Positions 27,907-35,633 of a stretch of 64,000 nt of DNA are shown one piece after another. The DNA lies in contig CAIPPE010000180.1 in assembly GCA_903866825.1 (NCBI GenBank), positions 1 to 64,000 on the forward strand. The letters are read 5' to 3'. A program made the position numbers and the translations under genes. The notes below the pieces were generated by a model. It ran no database searches and had not been told where the DNA came from. It worked only from the letters and a program-made list of their open reading frames with translations. How positions within the stretch are numbered: position 1 is the stretch's first letter; the number at the start of each line of letters is the position of its first letter. The stretch is from an uncultured Methylococcaceae bacterium. GTDB lineage: Bacteria > Pseudomonadota > Gammaproteobacteria > Methylococcales > Methylomonadaceae.

Positions 27907-28272
27907 TTAATAATGCGCAAGCTCTAACATAAAAGGATAGTCTTCCGAGCTATTACATTCATTTTGTAGATAGTCTAGAAATTCTTCTGGAATCTCCGAA
28001 AAATGGGGTGTTTGACATTGGTGTTTAGCGAAGAAATCTTCAGCCAATGTTAACCATTGCGATTCACCGAGTATCTTTTTTAAAACTGGAAAGTTGCCAG
28101 ATAGAAAGCCTTCAATATTGTTAAAGAACAGTTCTCTATACATCTGTACGCGTTGTTCTTTAACATCCGCAGGAGGCGGATTTTTATCAGGGTCTCTGAT
28201 ATAGGCGGCAAATTCTGCTTGTTTAGCTTTAAAGTCAACAGGCTCTAGCGTTTTATGCATAGCGTTTTTCAT
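27907..28272 (-). CDS. N-terminal part of BufC-like DUF2063 protein, cut by a stop codon
   Basis: A 121-aa product with the DUF2063 N-terminal domain (FAAYIRDPDKNPPPADVKEQRVQMYRELFFNNIEGFLSGNFPVLKKIL). Family members of about 250 aa are the partner of the MNIO enzyme and recruit the precursor peptide. Here the gene ends at LELAHY, where relatives continue with EW...M. The start overlaps the bufB end by up to 20 bp; the ATG at 28260 overlaps less. Whether the half protein still works as partner is unknown. Confidence 0.8.
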   Translation of the reverse strand: MKNAMHKTLEPVDFKAKQAEFAAYIRDPDKNPPPADVKEQRVQMYRELFFNNIEGFLSGNFPVLKKILGESQWLTLAEDFFAKHQCQTPHFSEIPEEFLDYLQNECNSSEDYPFMLELAHY

Positions 28273-29104
28273 GCTGGGTTTGCCAAGTACTTTGCATCGA
28301 TCTGATGATATTAACTTCTGTTAATAAGTCAGCTAAAGGCGGAAGATTAAAGTCTCGCTCTAATAAGGTAGGAAAAACACCATAGAGTTCGTAAGCTTTG
28401 CCTAAAAGCCGCCATACGGGATCAATAATATCAGCGCCGTGGGTATCGACTAAAAAATCCTCGGCAACTTTATAGTGTCCTGCAATATGTGCATAAGCAA
28501 TCCGTTGAGCAGGGATGGCTTTTAAGAAAGTCTCGGCGTCATACTGGTGATTAACGCTGTTGACATAGATGTTATTAATATCGATCAAGATATTGCAGTC
28601 CGCTTCTTCAACGACCGCATTAAAGAAATCAATTTCAGACATCTCTTGGCCAGGTGCTGCATAATAAGAGACATTTTCAACCGCTATCTTTTGCTCCATA
28701 ATCTCTTGAACGCGTTTAATGCGTTCAGCAACATGACTGACAGCTTCTGAGGTAAAGGGGATTGGCATAAGATCATATAAGTGTCCATTTTTGCTACAGT
28801 AACTGAGATGCTCACTGTAAAGTTTAATGTTATGTTCCTTCATAAATTGTTTTACTTCCAGGATGAACGTTTTATCCAGGGGATCGGTGCTGCCCAGTGA
28901 TAAAGATAAACCATGACAAATGAAATTAAAGCGATCGGTCATCGCTCTAAAAGCTTTACCGTATTTACCACCAATGGTGATCCAGTTCTCAGGAGCCACT
29001 TCAAAAAAACTGACTTCTTGGGGTTGTGCTTCGAGAAACTGATGGATAAGCTGTCTTCGAAGACCTAAGCCAGCCCCTTCAAATAAAAATGAGGTTGTGT
29101 CCAT
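28253..29104 (-). CDS. bufB: MNIO (DUF692) bufferin-modifying enzyme
   Basis: A 283-aa TIM-barrel enzyme of the multinuclear non-haem iron oxidative family. Conserved metal-site segments are visible: FFEVAPENW, FICHGLSLSLG, YSEHLSYC, IAVENVSYYA, ILIDINNIYVNSVNH and YAHIAGHY. MNIO enzymes turn Cys residues of a precursor into oxazolone/thioamide or related heterocycles that bind copper. The start at MDTTSFLFEGAGLGLR has the ribosome binding site AAAGGTG; the longer ORF-track start is not needed. It follows the precursor gene by 74 bp and overlaps the DUF2063 gene. Confidence 0.88.
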   Translation of the reverse strand: MDTTSFLFEGAGLGLRRQLIHQFLEAQPQEVSFFEVAPENWITIGGKYGKAFRAMTDRFNFICHGLSLSLGSTDPLDKTFILEVKQFMKEHNIKLYSEHLSYCSKNGHLYDLMPIPFTSEAVSHVAERIKRVQEIMEQKIAVENVSYYAAPGQEMSEIDFFNAVVEEADCNILIDINNIYVNSVNHQYDAETFLKAIPAQRIAYAHIAGHYKVAEDFLVDTHGADIIDPVWRLLGKAYELYGVFPTLLERDFNLPPLADLLTEVNIIRSMQSTWQTQHEKRYA

Positions 29105-29178
29105 ATGAACACCTTTTGAGTGATTAAAATGGGAATTGGAGGGCAAATAATTGCCCTCCGGGGTCAGTATGTCAAAGC

Positions 29179-29574
29179 TTATTTAGCAGGAGTTGCTGGA
29201 GGAGTCTCCATGCCACAAGCACCTTCTTTACCCTTCATCATAGCACCACATACATGTTCCATGCCTGGCTTCATTTTGCCATCTTTCATCATATTGCCAC
29301 AAGACGCTTCGGTCGCTTTTGCATCAGTTGCTTTTTTTGCTGGGGTTACACTACCTGCACAAGCGCCTTCGGGGGTTTTAGGCTTAGCCATGTTCATTGA
29401 TGCGCCACAAGCCATTTCAGCTGTTTTGCCTGCTTCAGCAACTTGCATATAGCCGGTAGATAGTTCAGTCATACCAAAAGGATTTGCTTCTGCATTAGCT
29501 ACATTGACTGACAAAGTAGTAATTAAAGCGGCACCCATAGCCGCAGCTAAAGGTGTTTTGTTGATTTTTTTCAT
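29179..29574 (-). CDS. Bufferin precursor (BufA-like), copper-binding RiPP
   Basis: A 131-aa low-complexity protein. A Sec signal peptide (MKKINKTPLAAAMGAALITTLSVNVANA) is followed by the PFGMTELSTGYMQVAEAG start typical of this family, then Lys/Ala/Met-rich sequence with five Cys, four in Cys-Gly pairs (ACGAS, SCGNM, VCGAM, EGACGM) and one in ACAGS. Bufferins are exported, MNIO-modified peptides that sequester copper in the periplasm. The start has a GGGAG ribosome binding site; an in-frame TTG upstream is not used. It heads the operon, with the shared inverted repeat 27 bp upstream. Confidence 0.82.
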   Translation of the reverse strand: MKKINKTPLAAAMGAALITTLSVNVANAEANPFGMTELSTGYMQVAEAGKTAEMACGASMNMAKPKTPEGACAGSVTPAKKATDAKATEASCGNMMKDGKMKPGMEHVCGAMMKGKEGACGMETPPATPAK

Positions 29575-29600
29575 GTTGGCTCCCAAATATTATTATAAAT

Positions 29601-29625
29601 ATTCGATAAATTATTCCTATCGAAT
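29601..29625. promoter_or_regulatory. Inverted-repeat operator ATTCGATA-N9-TATCGAAT of the bufferin operon
   Basis: Perfect 8-bp arms identical to those at 5753-5776. On the minus strand a TATAAT hexamer follows the repeat within 3-4 bp, so a bound protein would cover the promoter just upstream of the -10. This suggests repression or activation by a dimeric regulator in response to metal or redox stress. Confidence 0.65.
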
Positions 29626-29736
29626 GTAACTATCATACCAAAGACCAAAAAATAAAGAAGGAATATACTTTTATTTTAGAGGTTCTACGGGTATGCTCAC
29701 ATTAACTATTTTTGCAGAATTGGAGTAAGTAATCAT

Positions 29737-30375
29737 TCATTTATCATTGAGTTTTTCTTTAAAATCACACAAGTCTTTGATGATACAACTGTGGCATTTA
29801 GGTTTTCTGGCAAGGCAAGTATATCTGCCATGTAAAATTAGTAAATGGTGAGCATCTTGTTTATGTTGTTTAGGCACCCATTTATTGAGTTTGTGCTCTA
29901 CTTCTAAAACAGTTTTACCTGGGGCTAATCCGGTTCGGTTGGACACTCTAAAGATGTGTGTGTCTACAGCAATAGTCGGTAATCCAAAAGCGGTATTAAG
30001 AATAACGTTGGCGGTTTTTCTGCCGACTCCAGCCAGCGCTTCAAGTTCTTCTCGGGTTTTTGGCACTTCGCCTTGATGGTGTTTCAATAATTGCTGACAA
30101 AGTGTAATAATGTTTGTCCCCTTAGTATTAAATAGGCCAATAGTTTTGATATAGTCTTTTAAGCCTGCTAAGCCGAGTTCTAAAATTGCTTGGGGCGTAT
30201 TGGCAATTGCAAATAGGGCTGAGGTAGCTTTGTTGATACTTTTGTCCGTGGCTTGTGCCGATAAGACTACCGCGATTAATAATTCAAAGGGGCTACTATA
30301 AATAAGCTCTGTTGTGGGTTCTGGAATCGCCAGTGATAGTTTGTCAAAAATGGCTAGGCGCTTTTTTTGATTCAT
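29737..30375 (-). CDS. nth: Endonuclease III
   Basis: A 212-aa bifunctional DNA glycosylase/AP lyase for oxidised pyrimidines. The helix-hairpin-helix and catalytic Lys are in LAGVGRKTANVIL and the catalytic Asp in VDTHIFRVSNR. The C-terminal 4Fe-4S loop C-x6-C-x2-C-x5-C is complete (CLARKPKCHSCIIKDLC). Length is normal. It often follows rnf genes; here it is single and divergent from ppk2. Confidence 0.96.
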   Translation of the reverse strand: MNQKKRLAIFDKLSLAIPEPTTELIYSSPFELLIAVVLSAQATDKSINKATSALFAIANTPQAILELGLAGLKDYIKTIGLFNTKGTNIITLCQQLLKHHQGEVPKTREELEALAGVGRKTANVILNTAFGLPTIAVDTHIFRVSNRTGLAPGKTVLEVEHKLNKWVPKQHKQDAHHLLILHGRYTCLARKPKCHSCIIKDLCDFKEKLNDK

Positions 30376-30486
30376 GTTGAGTAATATGCTGGTATTCGTC
30401 TGGAGTCACTATTATGCCAAAGATTCCATTGAGGGTCTTATTTTGTAGTGTGACATCGTTTACTTCATTACTAACAGGATACATTG

Positions 30487-31383
30487 ATGATTAAACAAAA
30501 ATATATCAATCATTTACGTGTTTCATCAGGTAAAAAGATTCATCTTAAAGATTTTGATACAGGGTGGGATCAGTTTGAAGAGTTTAAAGAATATGGTAAA
30601 GATAAGTTAAAGGAGCATGCAAATATTCTTTTGCAGCAAAATTTAGTGGATTTAACCTCAGCTCAACAGTTGTTGTATGCGGATGATCGTTATTCATTGT
30701 TAATTATTTTTCAGGCAATGGATGCAGCTGGAAAGGATGGCACCATTAAGCATGTGATGTCGGGTGTGAATCCCCAAGGATGCCAGGTTTTTAGTTTTAA
30801 AAAGCCTTCGGAAGAGGAGTTAAGTCATAATTTTCTTTGGCGATATATGAAGAATTTGCCTGAAAGAGGTCGAATTGGTATTTTCAATCGCTCATATTAT
30901 GAAGATGTATTAGTGGTTAAAGTTCATCCTGAGTTAATTAAAAACTTACCGGATGCTAATAGAAATAGTGAGTTTTGGGGGGATCGTTACGAAGATATTA
31001 ATTCCTTTGAGCGTCATTTGGTTCGAAATGGTACAGTTGTTTTAAAGTTTTTTTTGAATGTTTCTAAAGTAGAACAAAAGAAACGATTTATGGAGAGATT
31101 ACTGCGTCCAGAGAAGAATTGGAAGTTTTCTGCTGCTGATCTTTCTGAAAGAGCCTATTGGAGTGATTATATGCATGCTTATGAAGAGGCTATTAGAGCA
31201 ACTAATACTGAGTCGGCACCTTGGTATATTATTCCCGCTGATAATAAATGGGTAACACGAGCTTTAGTAGCAGACATTATATGTTCGACCTTAAGGGGCT
31301 TGGATCTAAAGTTTCCAAAATTGTCCGACGCCCAATTAAAAATATTAGATGAGGCACGCAAAATTCTTGAAGCTGAGGGGTAA
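30487..31383 (+). CDS. ppk2: Polyphosphate:nucleotide phosphotransferase, PPK2 class I
   Basis: A 298-aa enzyme that phosphorylates ADP or GDP with polyphosphate, or the reverse. The PPK2 P-loop AMDAAGKDGTIKHVMSGVNPQGC, the lid motif NRSYYEDVLVVKVHP and the EKNWKFSAADLSER segment are complete. The single-domain length matches class I. ATG at 30487 is preferred to the TTG one codon earlier because AGGA is then 7 bp upstream. A bidirectional terminator follows. Confidence 0.93.
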   Translation: MIKQKYINHLRVSSGKKIHLKDFDTGWDQFEEFKEYGKDKLKEHANILLQQNLVDLTSAQQLLYADDRYSLLIIFQAMDAAGKDGTIKHVMSGVNPQGCQVFSFKKPSEEELSHNFLWRYMKNLPERGRIGIFNRSYYEDVLVVKVHPELIKNLPDANRNSEFWGDRYEDINSFERHLVRNGTVVLKFFLNVSKVEQKKRFMERLLRPEKNWKFSAADLSERAYWSDYMHAYEEAIRATNTESAPWYIIPADNKWVTRALVADIICSTLRGLDLKFPKLSDAQLKILDEARKILEAEG

Positions 31384-31419
31384 AAGTATTTTCAGTAATG
31401 TAGTTCTTTTATAGGGATA

Positions 31420-31476
31420 CCGATATTTACACAAAAAAAATTTGATTTCTGTAAGTTATAAATATCGGTGCTTTTT
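31420..31476. terminator. Bidirectional terminator between converging genes
   Basis: CCGATATTTA ... TAAATATCGG is a perfect 10-bp stem with a 29-nt A-rich loop, followed by TGCTTTTTT on the plus strand. An A8 tract within the loop provides U-runs for minus-strand transcripts. It separates ppk2 and the 31487 gene. Confidence 0.6.
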
Positions 31477-31486
31477 TACACGCAGT

Positions 31487-31858
31487 CTAGATTTTCTTAT
31501 TAATGATTACTTTATCATCGATAATTAATTCTGATATTCCACCTAAAGCAGTTAACAAAGTGCATGAAGCTTTTTTGAAACCACCCGTTTTAGCATTTTC
31601 ACCTAACCAAATTAAAGTAATGTAAGTTTCTCTATCACTTTTTGTTTCTGATGGGAAATATACCTGTTCACCGGTTTCTTTTTTAATCAATACAGGACAT
31701 TTCTCACTCGCCATTGTTTGAATAGCGACGTAGTTTCTTATGCCTGCTGCAGCTTCTTTTTGTGCAATACTGGGCTCATCTTTACTTAAGCCAACCATGA
31801 TAAATCCTATTACAAAAACCCCGATAATAGCGAGTCCGACCTTTGTTGTTTCAGTCAT
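31487..31858 (-). CDS. Small membrane-anchored protein, unknown function
   Basis: A 123-aa protein with one N-terminal transmembrane helix (VGLAIIGVFVIGFIMVGL) and a periplasmic or cytoplasmic domain with two Cys (EKCPVL and KASCTLL). Base composition is A/T-rich like the neighbouring host genes. It is the last gene before the presumed prophage end, and I take it as host. The start has a strong ribosome binding site (AGAGGAAC). Confidence 0.55.
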   Translation of the reverse strand: MTETTKVGLAIIGVFVIGFIMVGLSKDEPSIAQKEAAAGIRNYVAIQTMASEKCPVLIKKETGEQVYFPSETKSDRETYITLIWLGENAKTGGFKKASCTLLTALGGISELIIDDKVIINKKI

Positions 31859-31882
31859 TATATGTTCCTCTTTTTCTCTGTT

Positions 31883-31943
31883 GCACCTAAACTTATGAGA
31901 AGGTGCTTATAACCTGATTGATTTTATGCTAATTAATCAGGTT
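31883..31943. repeat. Two inverted repeats in the intergenic region
   Basis: GCACCT-N12-AGGTGC (31883-31906) and AACCTGATT-N15-AATCAGGTT (31911-31943) lie back to back between the host gene and the presumed prophage end. Neither has a U-run. Their role is unknown; they may be part of the promoter region of the 31487 gene. Confidence 0.4.
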
Positions 31944-32039
31944 CAGCAATGAAAGTTATATGCCGGGACTAATAACCTACCCATAGCTTATAGCTCTATT
32001 AGTTACTGATGTTACGCAGCCTGTAATTGAACAGAGGAG

Positions 32040-32091
32040 TGATAAATAGGCGGGATTTTATGGGATAAATTGATTTTTAGTGGGATAAATT
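32040..32091. repeat. Direct repeats at the prophage left end (possible MuA sites)
   Basis: TGGGATAAATT occurs at 32061 and 32081, 20 bp apart, and a weaker copy (TGATAAATAGG) at 32040. Spaced direct repeats of about 20 bp next to a TG terminus fit transposase-binding sites of a Mu-type end. Confidence 0.5.
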
Positions 32092-32130
32092 TTAATTTTT
32101 ATTTAAACTAAAAAAAATCTATTTTATATA

Positions 32131-32679
32131 TCAAAACAAAGAAATTTGGACAGGTAAGTCAATTTTTGTGTTTTTATCCTTAGTAATCCAGAATGATAAT
32201 CCTGAAAAATCATTAATAATTTTTTGGGCAACTTTCTTAGAAATAACCAGGGAGTATTCTTCGTCTATGCCGTTTTTTTGTAATTCAATAGGGAGATATT
32301 CTTCCAAAACGGTTATCAAGATGGGTTTTAATTTTTCTTTTACTGGTGGAAGAGGAAAAAGATCATTTTGATCATTTTTAACCAAAGATTTACGAATTTT
32401 TTTAGTAATATTGTAAATCTGTTGGACGCTTAAGTTATACTTAATAGCCAGTTCATTTTTATTGTTACCGTCGAAATCTTGCCAGATAAGCTGATGTTTT
32501 TTATCACAGTTATCACGATAAGAGGTAGGAATATAAATGAGCTGACAGTTGAAATTAAGCTGTAAAACATCGAGTAGCGCTTTAGATGCCGCTACAGCTT
32601 TTATTTCAGGATATTTTTTGATTACCTCCTTATATATATACGCTTGCAAATCATGCAAGATATGATCAGTTGATATCAT
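32131..32679 (-). CDS. mor: Mor-family transcriptional activator with duplicated domain
   Basis: A 182-aa protein. Residues about 1-60 match the Mor dimerisation domain (AASKALLDVLQLNFNCQLIYIP), followed by its helix-turn-helix (NNKNELAIKYNLSVQQIYNITKKIRK, about 75-100). Residues 115-182 look like a second dimerisation domain without HTH (LEEYLPIELQ ... SKKVAQKIINDFSGLSFWITK). Mu Mor is about 129 aa. It is the last gene of the leftward early block, next to the prophage end, and A/T-rich. It is the best candidate to bind the TTTAAA-N4-TTTAAA late boxes, since no separate C gene is seen. Confidence 0.75.
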   Translation of the reverse strand: MISTDHILHDLQAYIYKEVIKKYPEIKAVAASKALLDVLQLNFNCQLIYIPTSYRDNCDKKHQLIWQDFDGNNKNELAIKYNLSVQQIYNITKKIRKSLVKNDQNDLFPLPPVKEKLKPILITVLEEYLPIELQKNGIDEEYSLVISKKVAQKIINDFSGLSFWITKDKNTKIDLPVQISLF

Positions 32680-32747
32680 CTAGCTAGCCATCTCTTTAGT
32701 TGCTCGATTAAAATAATTTTTTGTTGCGTATTAAACCATTGCAGTGC

Positions 32748-33173
32748 CTAAATTCCCTGAGTCGTTTTAAATTGTCCTTTCGCCCAATTAATAAGAGCAC
32801 GTTCACTAGGGTCATTGACTTTTTTAGCATCATGTAATTGCAACCATAAAGCCCTTATTTTTTTGCTTTGCCCATCATCAGCCAGTTTTCTAACACTGGC
32901 TGTGGTGTCGACCATATCGGGCTTAGACTTGGGCTTGACATTAAAGCCCAAGTTTTTCATGGTTTGCAATGCAGAGCGTAATTGGGCGTTAGAGAGTGAC
33001 GTTGCCGAATAACGCCCATGCTGATCAGGGACAGCACCCTGACGTGGCAACCAAATACCCCGATAAAACTCATCATCCCAGCCAAGCGCGTTCTTCCCGA
33101 TTTGTAGCAATTGATAATGATGCTTCCGGTCAAAGGGCTTAGCGACCCAGTTGCGTGAGTTACCGTTGCTCAT
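32748..33173 (-). CDS. GemA/gp16-like protein (DUF1018)
   Basis: A 141-aa homologue of Mu gp16/GemA. The DUF1018 segment is visible (YQLLQIGKNALGWDDEFYRGIWL ... LSNAQLRSALQTMKNLGF). In Mu it lies in the semi-essential early region and affects host gene expression and DNA topology. It overlaps the DUF3164 gene by 4 bp. A 68-bp gap separates it from mor, which may have its own promoter. Confidence 0.85.
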   Translation of the reverse strand: MSNGNSRNWVAKPFDRKHHYQLLQIGKNALGWDDEFYRGIWLPRQGAVPDQHGRYSATSLSNAQLRSALQTMKNLGFNVKPKSKPDMVDTTASVRKLADDGQSKKIRALWLQLHDAKKVNDPSERALINWAKGQFKTTQGI

Positions 33174-33874
33174 GACTGACTCGCATCAATCGATAAAAAA
33201 TCAAACTCAAACCCATTGGGAAAATCAACTGCCGATATGGACAGTGGTATTGATACCTTATCCTGATTGTCGTTGATGAAAAATGCCTCTATAAACCAGC
33301 AGGTTCTAACGGGCCGATAGGCATCCATAATGATTTTAACGCCGTCGGTAAAATCAGCATTATGAAAGTCGTCGGACATTTTTGAAAGTTCCAGAACCCG
33401 ACCTGCCCTTAAGTTACCCTTAGCATCTTTTTTAAGTAGCCTGAATATGGTGCGCACCAATTTAGAGGATGATTCGTCCTTAGCTAGAGATTGGATAAAG
33501 GTATTTACCTTGCAAATACCCTCATGTACCGTATCATCCCAGCCGTCATTAGTACGGTACCCGAGGGTAATGGAATATTTATCAGTAGAGAAGGTATGGC
33601 TTTGTTGTGGCGTTTTTTCTTTATCTTTGGTACCAAAGACTTCAGCTTTAAGCTCCAGCACATCTTTAAAATAAGCAAATGTCTCTTTTTTTGTCTGGCT
33701 TAGGCTGTCCGATAGCTGCATCAACTTACCTACAGCATGGGGCACCGTGCTATTGATGAGAGCTTTATAGGCATTACGATTATCTTGCACAGTTTGTTTT
33801 TTTGCGGCCAATAGCTCTATCAACTGTTGTTCAGTGAGACTGCTAGGGTCTATCAAGTTTTTATTTGGCATCAT
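33170..33874 (-). CDS. DUF3164 phage protein
   Basis: A 234-aa protein of the DUF3164 family, common in the early region of Mu-like phages. The helical N-terminus is followed by the typical core HTFSTDKYSITLGYRTNDGWDDTVHEGI and CWFIEAFF. The function is unknown; single-stranded DNA or host-nuclease related roles have been guessed by position only. The start has a ribosome binding site (AAGGATAA). Confidence 0.8.
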   Translation of the reverse strand: MMPNKNLIDPSSLTEQQLIELLAAKKQTVQDNRNAYKALINSTVPHAVGKLMQLSDSLSQTKKETFAYFKDVLELKAEVFGTKDKEKTPQQSHTFSTDKYSITLGYRTNDGWDDTVHEGICKVNTFIQSLAKDESSSKLVRTIFRLLKKDAKGNLRAGRVLELSKMSDDFHNADFTDGVKIIMDAYRPVRTCWFIEAFFINDNQDKVSIPLSISAVDFPNGFEFDFLSIDASQS

Positions 33875-33952
33875 TTATCCTTAATTAATAGGTTCGTTAA
33901 TTTTTTTAGCGCCCATACCACTTATTTAGGATGGGCGTGATCTTGATCAAGA

Positions 33953-34474
33953 TTAATACCTTCTATAGCTCCGAAACCTGGGCGGAAATCGGAACTTCAT
34001 TGGCTGGATATAGCGGTTATCATGCACTGCCGTTAGCGTAGTACCTGACAACTCATCATCTACCCTGTTTTGTAATAGATCGGCATAGTCAGTCATAAAT
34101 TTATTACAGGCCTCAATATTTTCTTTCTGTTCGATATCGGCTTTTACCGCCAACTGCCTATCCATCAATGGATAAAAATTAAAGGTTAATGGGGGCGGCT
34201 CCATAAGTGCCGTTAGAAGCGCCTCAGGGTCATTCCCTAAAAAATGACTTAGCGAAATAGAAGCGTCCGATTTGAGATGAACAAACAGTGTAGGATTATT
34301 AAAATAAATAGGTATGTACTGCTCAAATAGTGCCGCATTATGATAAAAATACATCTTCGATATGCTGTGACTGAAAGCAAGATCATATTTATCATCCAGA
34401 TAGTCATAAATATCGAATCGAGTGAAGCTGAAATTCTTTATGCCCATAAATAGTGCTCTTTTAGAGATTACCAT
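33953..34474 (-). CDS. Early prophage protein, unknown
   Basis: A 173-aa protein with no recognised domain. It is rich in aromatic residues in the first half (FSFTRFDIYDYLDDKYDLAFSHSISKMYFYHNAALFEQYIPIYF) and has a charged helical C-terminus ending in RFRSYRRY. The ribosome binding site GGAGGCG sits within the end of the MuB gene, so it is translated from the same early mRNA. Confidence 0.6.
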   Translation of the reverse strand: MVISKRALFMGIKNFSFTRFDIYDYLDDKYDLAFSHSISKMYFYHNAALFEQYIPIYFNNPTLFVHLKSDASISLSHFLGNDPEALLTALMEPPPLTFNFYPLMDRQLAVKADIEQKENIEACNKFMTDYADLLQNRVDDELSGTTLTAVHDNRYIQPMKFRFPPRFRSYRRY

Positions 34475-34475
34475 C

Positions 34476-35633
34476 TCACGCCTCCAAAATTAGTTCGGAG
34501 CTGACCTTGGGAAAGCCCAGTTCAGATGCGTGATTCATGGCCGTCGAGACTAGATTATTAATCATGAGCGGATACATCAAGCTGATCGTTTCCCGTTTAG
34601 AGCGTTCATTTTTAGAAAAAATGAGCCGGGTACGGATAGCGTCCAGGGCGGATTTATCCAGAATAACATCCAGATCGGATCCGACCCGGGCGAACTTAAA
34701 CCTTAAATAGTCTTCCAGTTGGGTGTCCAAAGGGTTTAGCTTTATGATTTCGCACCGTTGCGACACCTCGCGAACATCACCGGTATGACCGGCCAGTTTA
34801 AGTTGTAGCTCAGGTTGGCCGATCAGCACGATACTGAGTAGCGTTTTAAAACCGTCACGTATTTCATAAAATCGTTTCAAATGTTTTAACGTAGGGATTG
34901 ACAGACTGTGCGCCTCCTCGATAATCAGACAATGCGTGTAGCCCGCACGGCGGCTGTCAGTTAGCAGACGCTGAACTTGTCGCGATTTGGCTTCTGGCGA
35001 TTGTCTAGGGGTGCTGAGTGGATCCAGGCTATAGATAATGGCATCTTCAATCGCAGACGATTTCAGAGTCTTGCCTTTTTTATCATTGTCCTCAGAGCGT
35101 CTTACCGATGGCTCTATAATAATGATGGGAGCATTTTCCCGTGCGATGCGGTCGATCAAATCCATGCGCAACGTCGATTTACCGGATCCAGATTCGCCGA
35201 CCACCGCACCGAAACCACCAAAACGGGCAGTCGACCAAAGCCACTCACGAACATTGCGAATGTCGGGACTGCTGAAGACATCCGCTGCATCATTCAGATC
35301 ATCGGCAAACGGATCGCGAAAAATATTAAAATGTTTTTTTGTAAAAGGGGTAATTCCGGTTTTTTGTAGTAACATAGTTATGACCTCCTCGGTCAGGATC
35401 GGTGTGTTTAAAGTAGCGATGATCGCTGGTTCGAACATCGCCGCGTCAACGGTGATGTCTTTATCTGTCAGAGCCTCGGTGATGAGACCCTTCAGATGTT
35501 TTTGGTTTGGTTCGGTCGGCCACTGCTCATGATTGAGCAGTTGGGCGACTGTTGCAGTACTCAAGTTTATCGCCCGTGATAGCTCAGCTTGACTAATACC
35601 GTTAGCTCGCAGGATAGCTTTTAATGCAAGCAT
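34476..35633 (-). CDS. MuB-like transposition target-selection ATPase
   Basis: A 385-aa AAA+ protein. An N-terminal HTH (ISQAELSRAINLSTATVAQLLN, residues 13-34) resembles that of MuB. The ATPase has Walker A GESGSGKS at 146-153 and Walker B HCLIIEEAHSL near 240, followed by the sensor segment LSIVLIGQPELQ. MuB-type proteins coat target DNA and activate the transposase, and confer target immunity. It overlaps the DUF2786 gene by 13 bp. The domain order also resembles TnsC/ExeA-type ATPases. Confidence 0.87.
   Translation of the reverse strand: MLALKAILRANGISQAELSRAINLSTATVAQLLNHEQWPTEPNQKHLKGLITEALTDKDITVDAAMFEPAIIATLNTPILTEEVITMLLQKTGITPFTKKHFNIFRDPFADDLNDAADVFSSPDIRNVREWLWSTARFGGFGAVVGESGSGKSTLRMDLIDRIARENAPIIIIEPSVRRSEDNDKKGKTLKSSAIEDAIIYSLDPLSTPRQSPEAKSRQVQRLLTDSRRAGYTHCLIIEEAHSLSIPTLKHLKRFYEIRDGFKTLLSIVLIGQPELQLKLAGHTGDVREVSQRCEIIKLNPLDTQLEDYLRFKFARVGSDLDVILDKSALDAIRTRLIFSKNERSKRETISLMYPLMINNLVSTAMNHASELGFPKVSSELILEA

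Noticed and set aside
29120-29452. 110-aa plus-strand ORF over the bufferin gene
   Set aside because: Antisense shadow of the low-complexity Cys/Ala/Met-rich precursor; the minus-strand gene has signal peptide, ribosome binding site and operon context.
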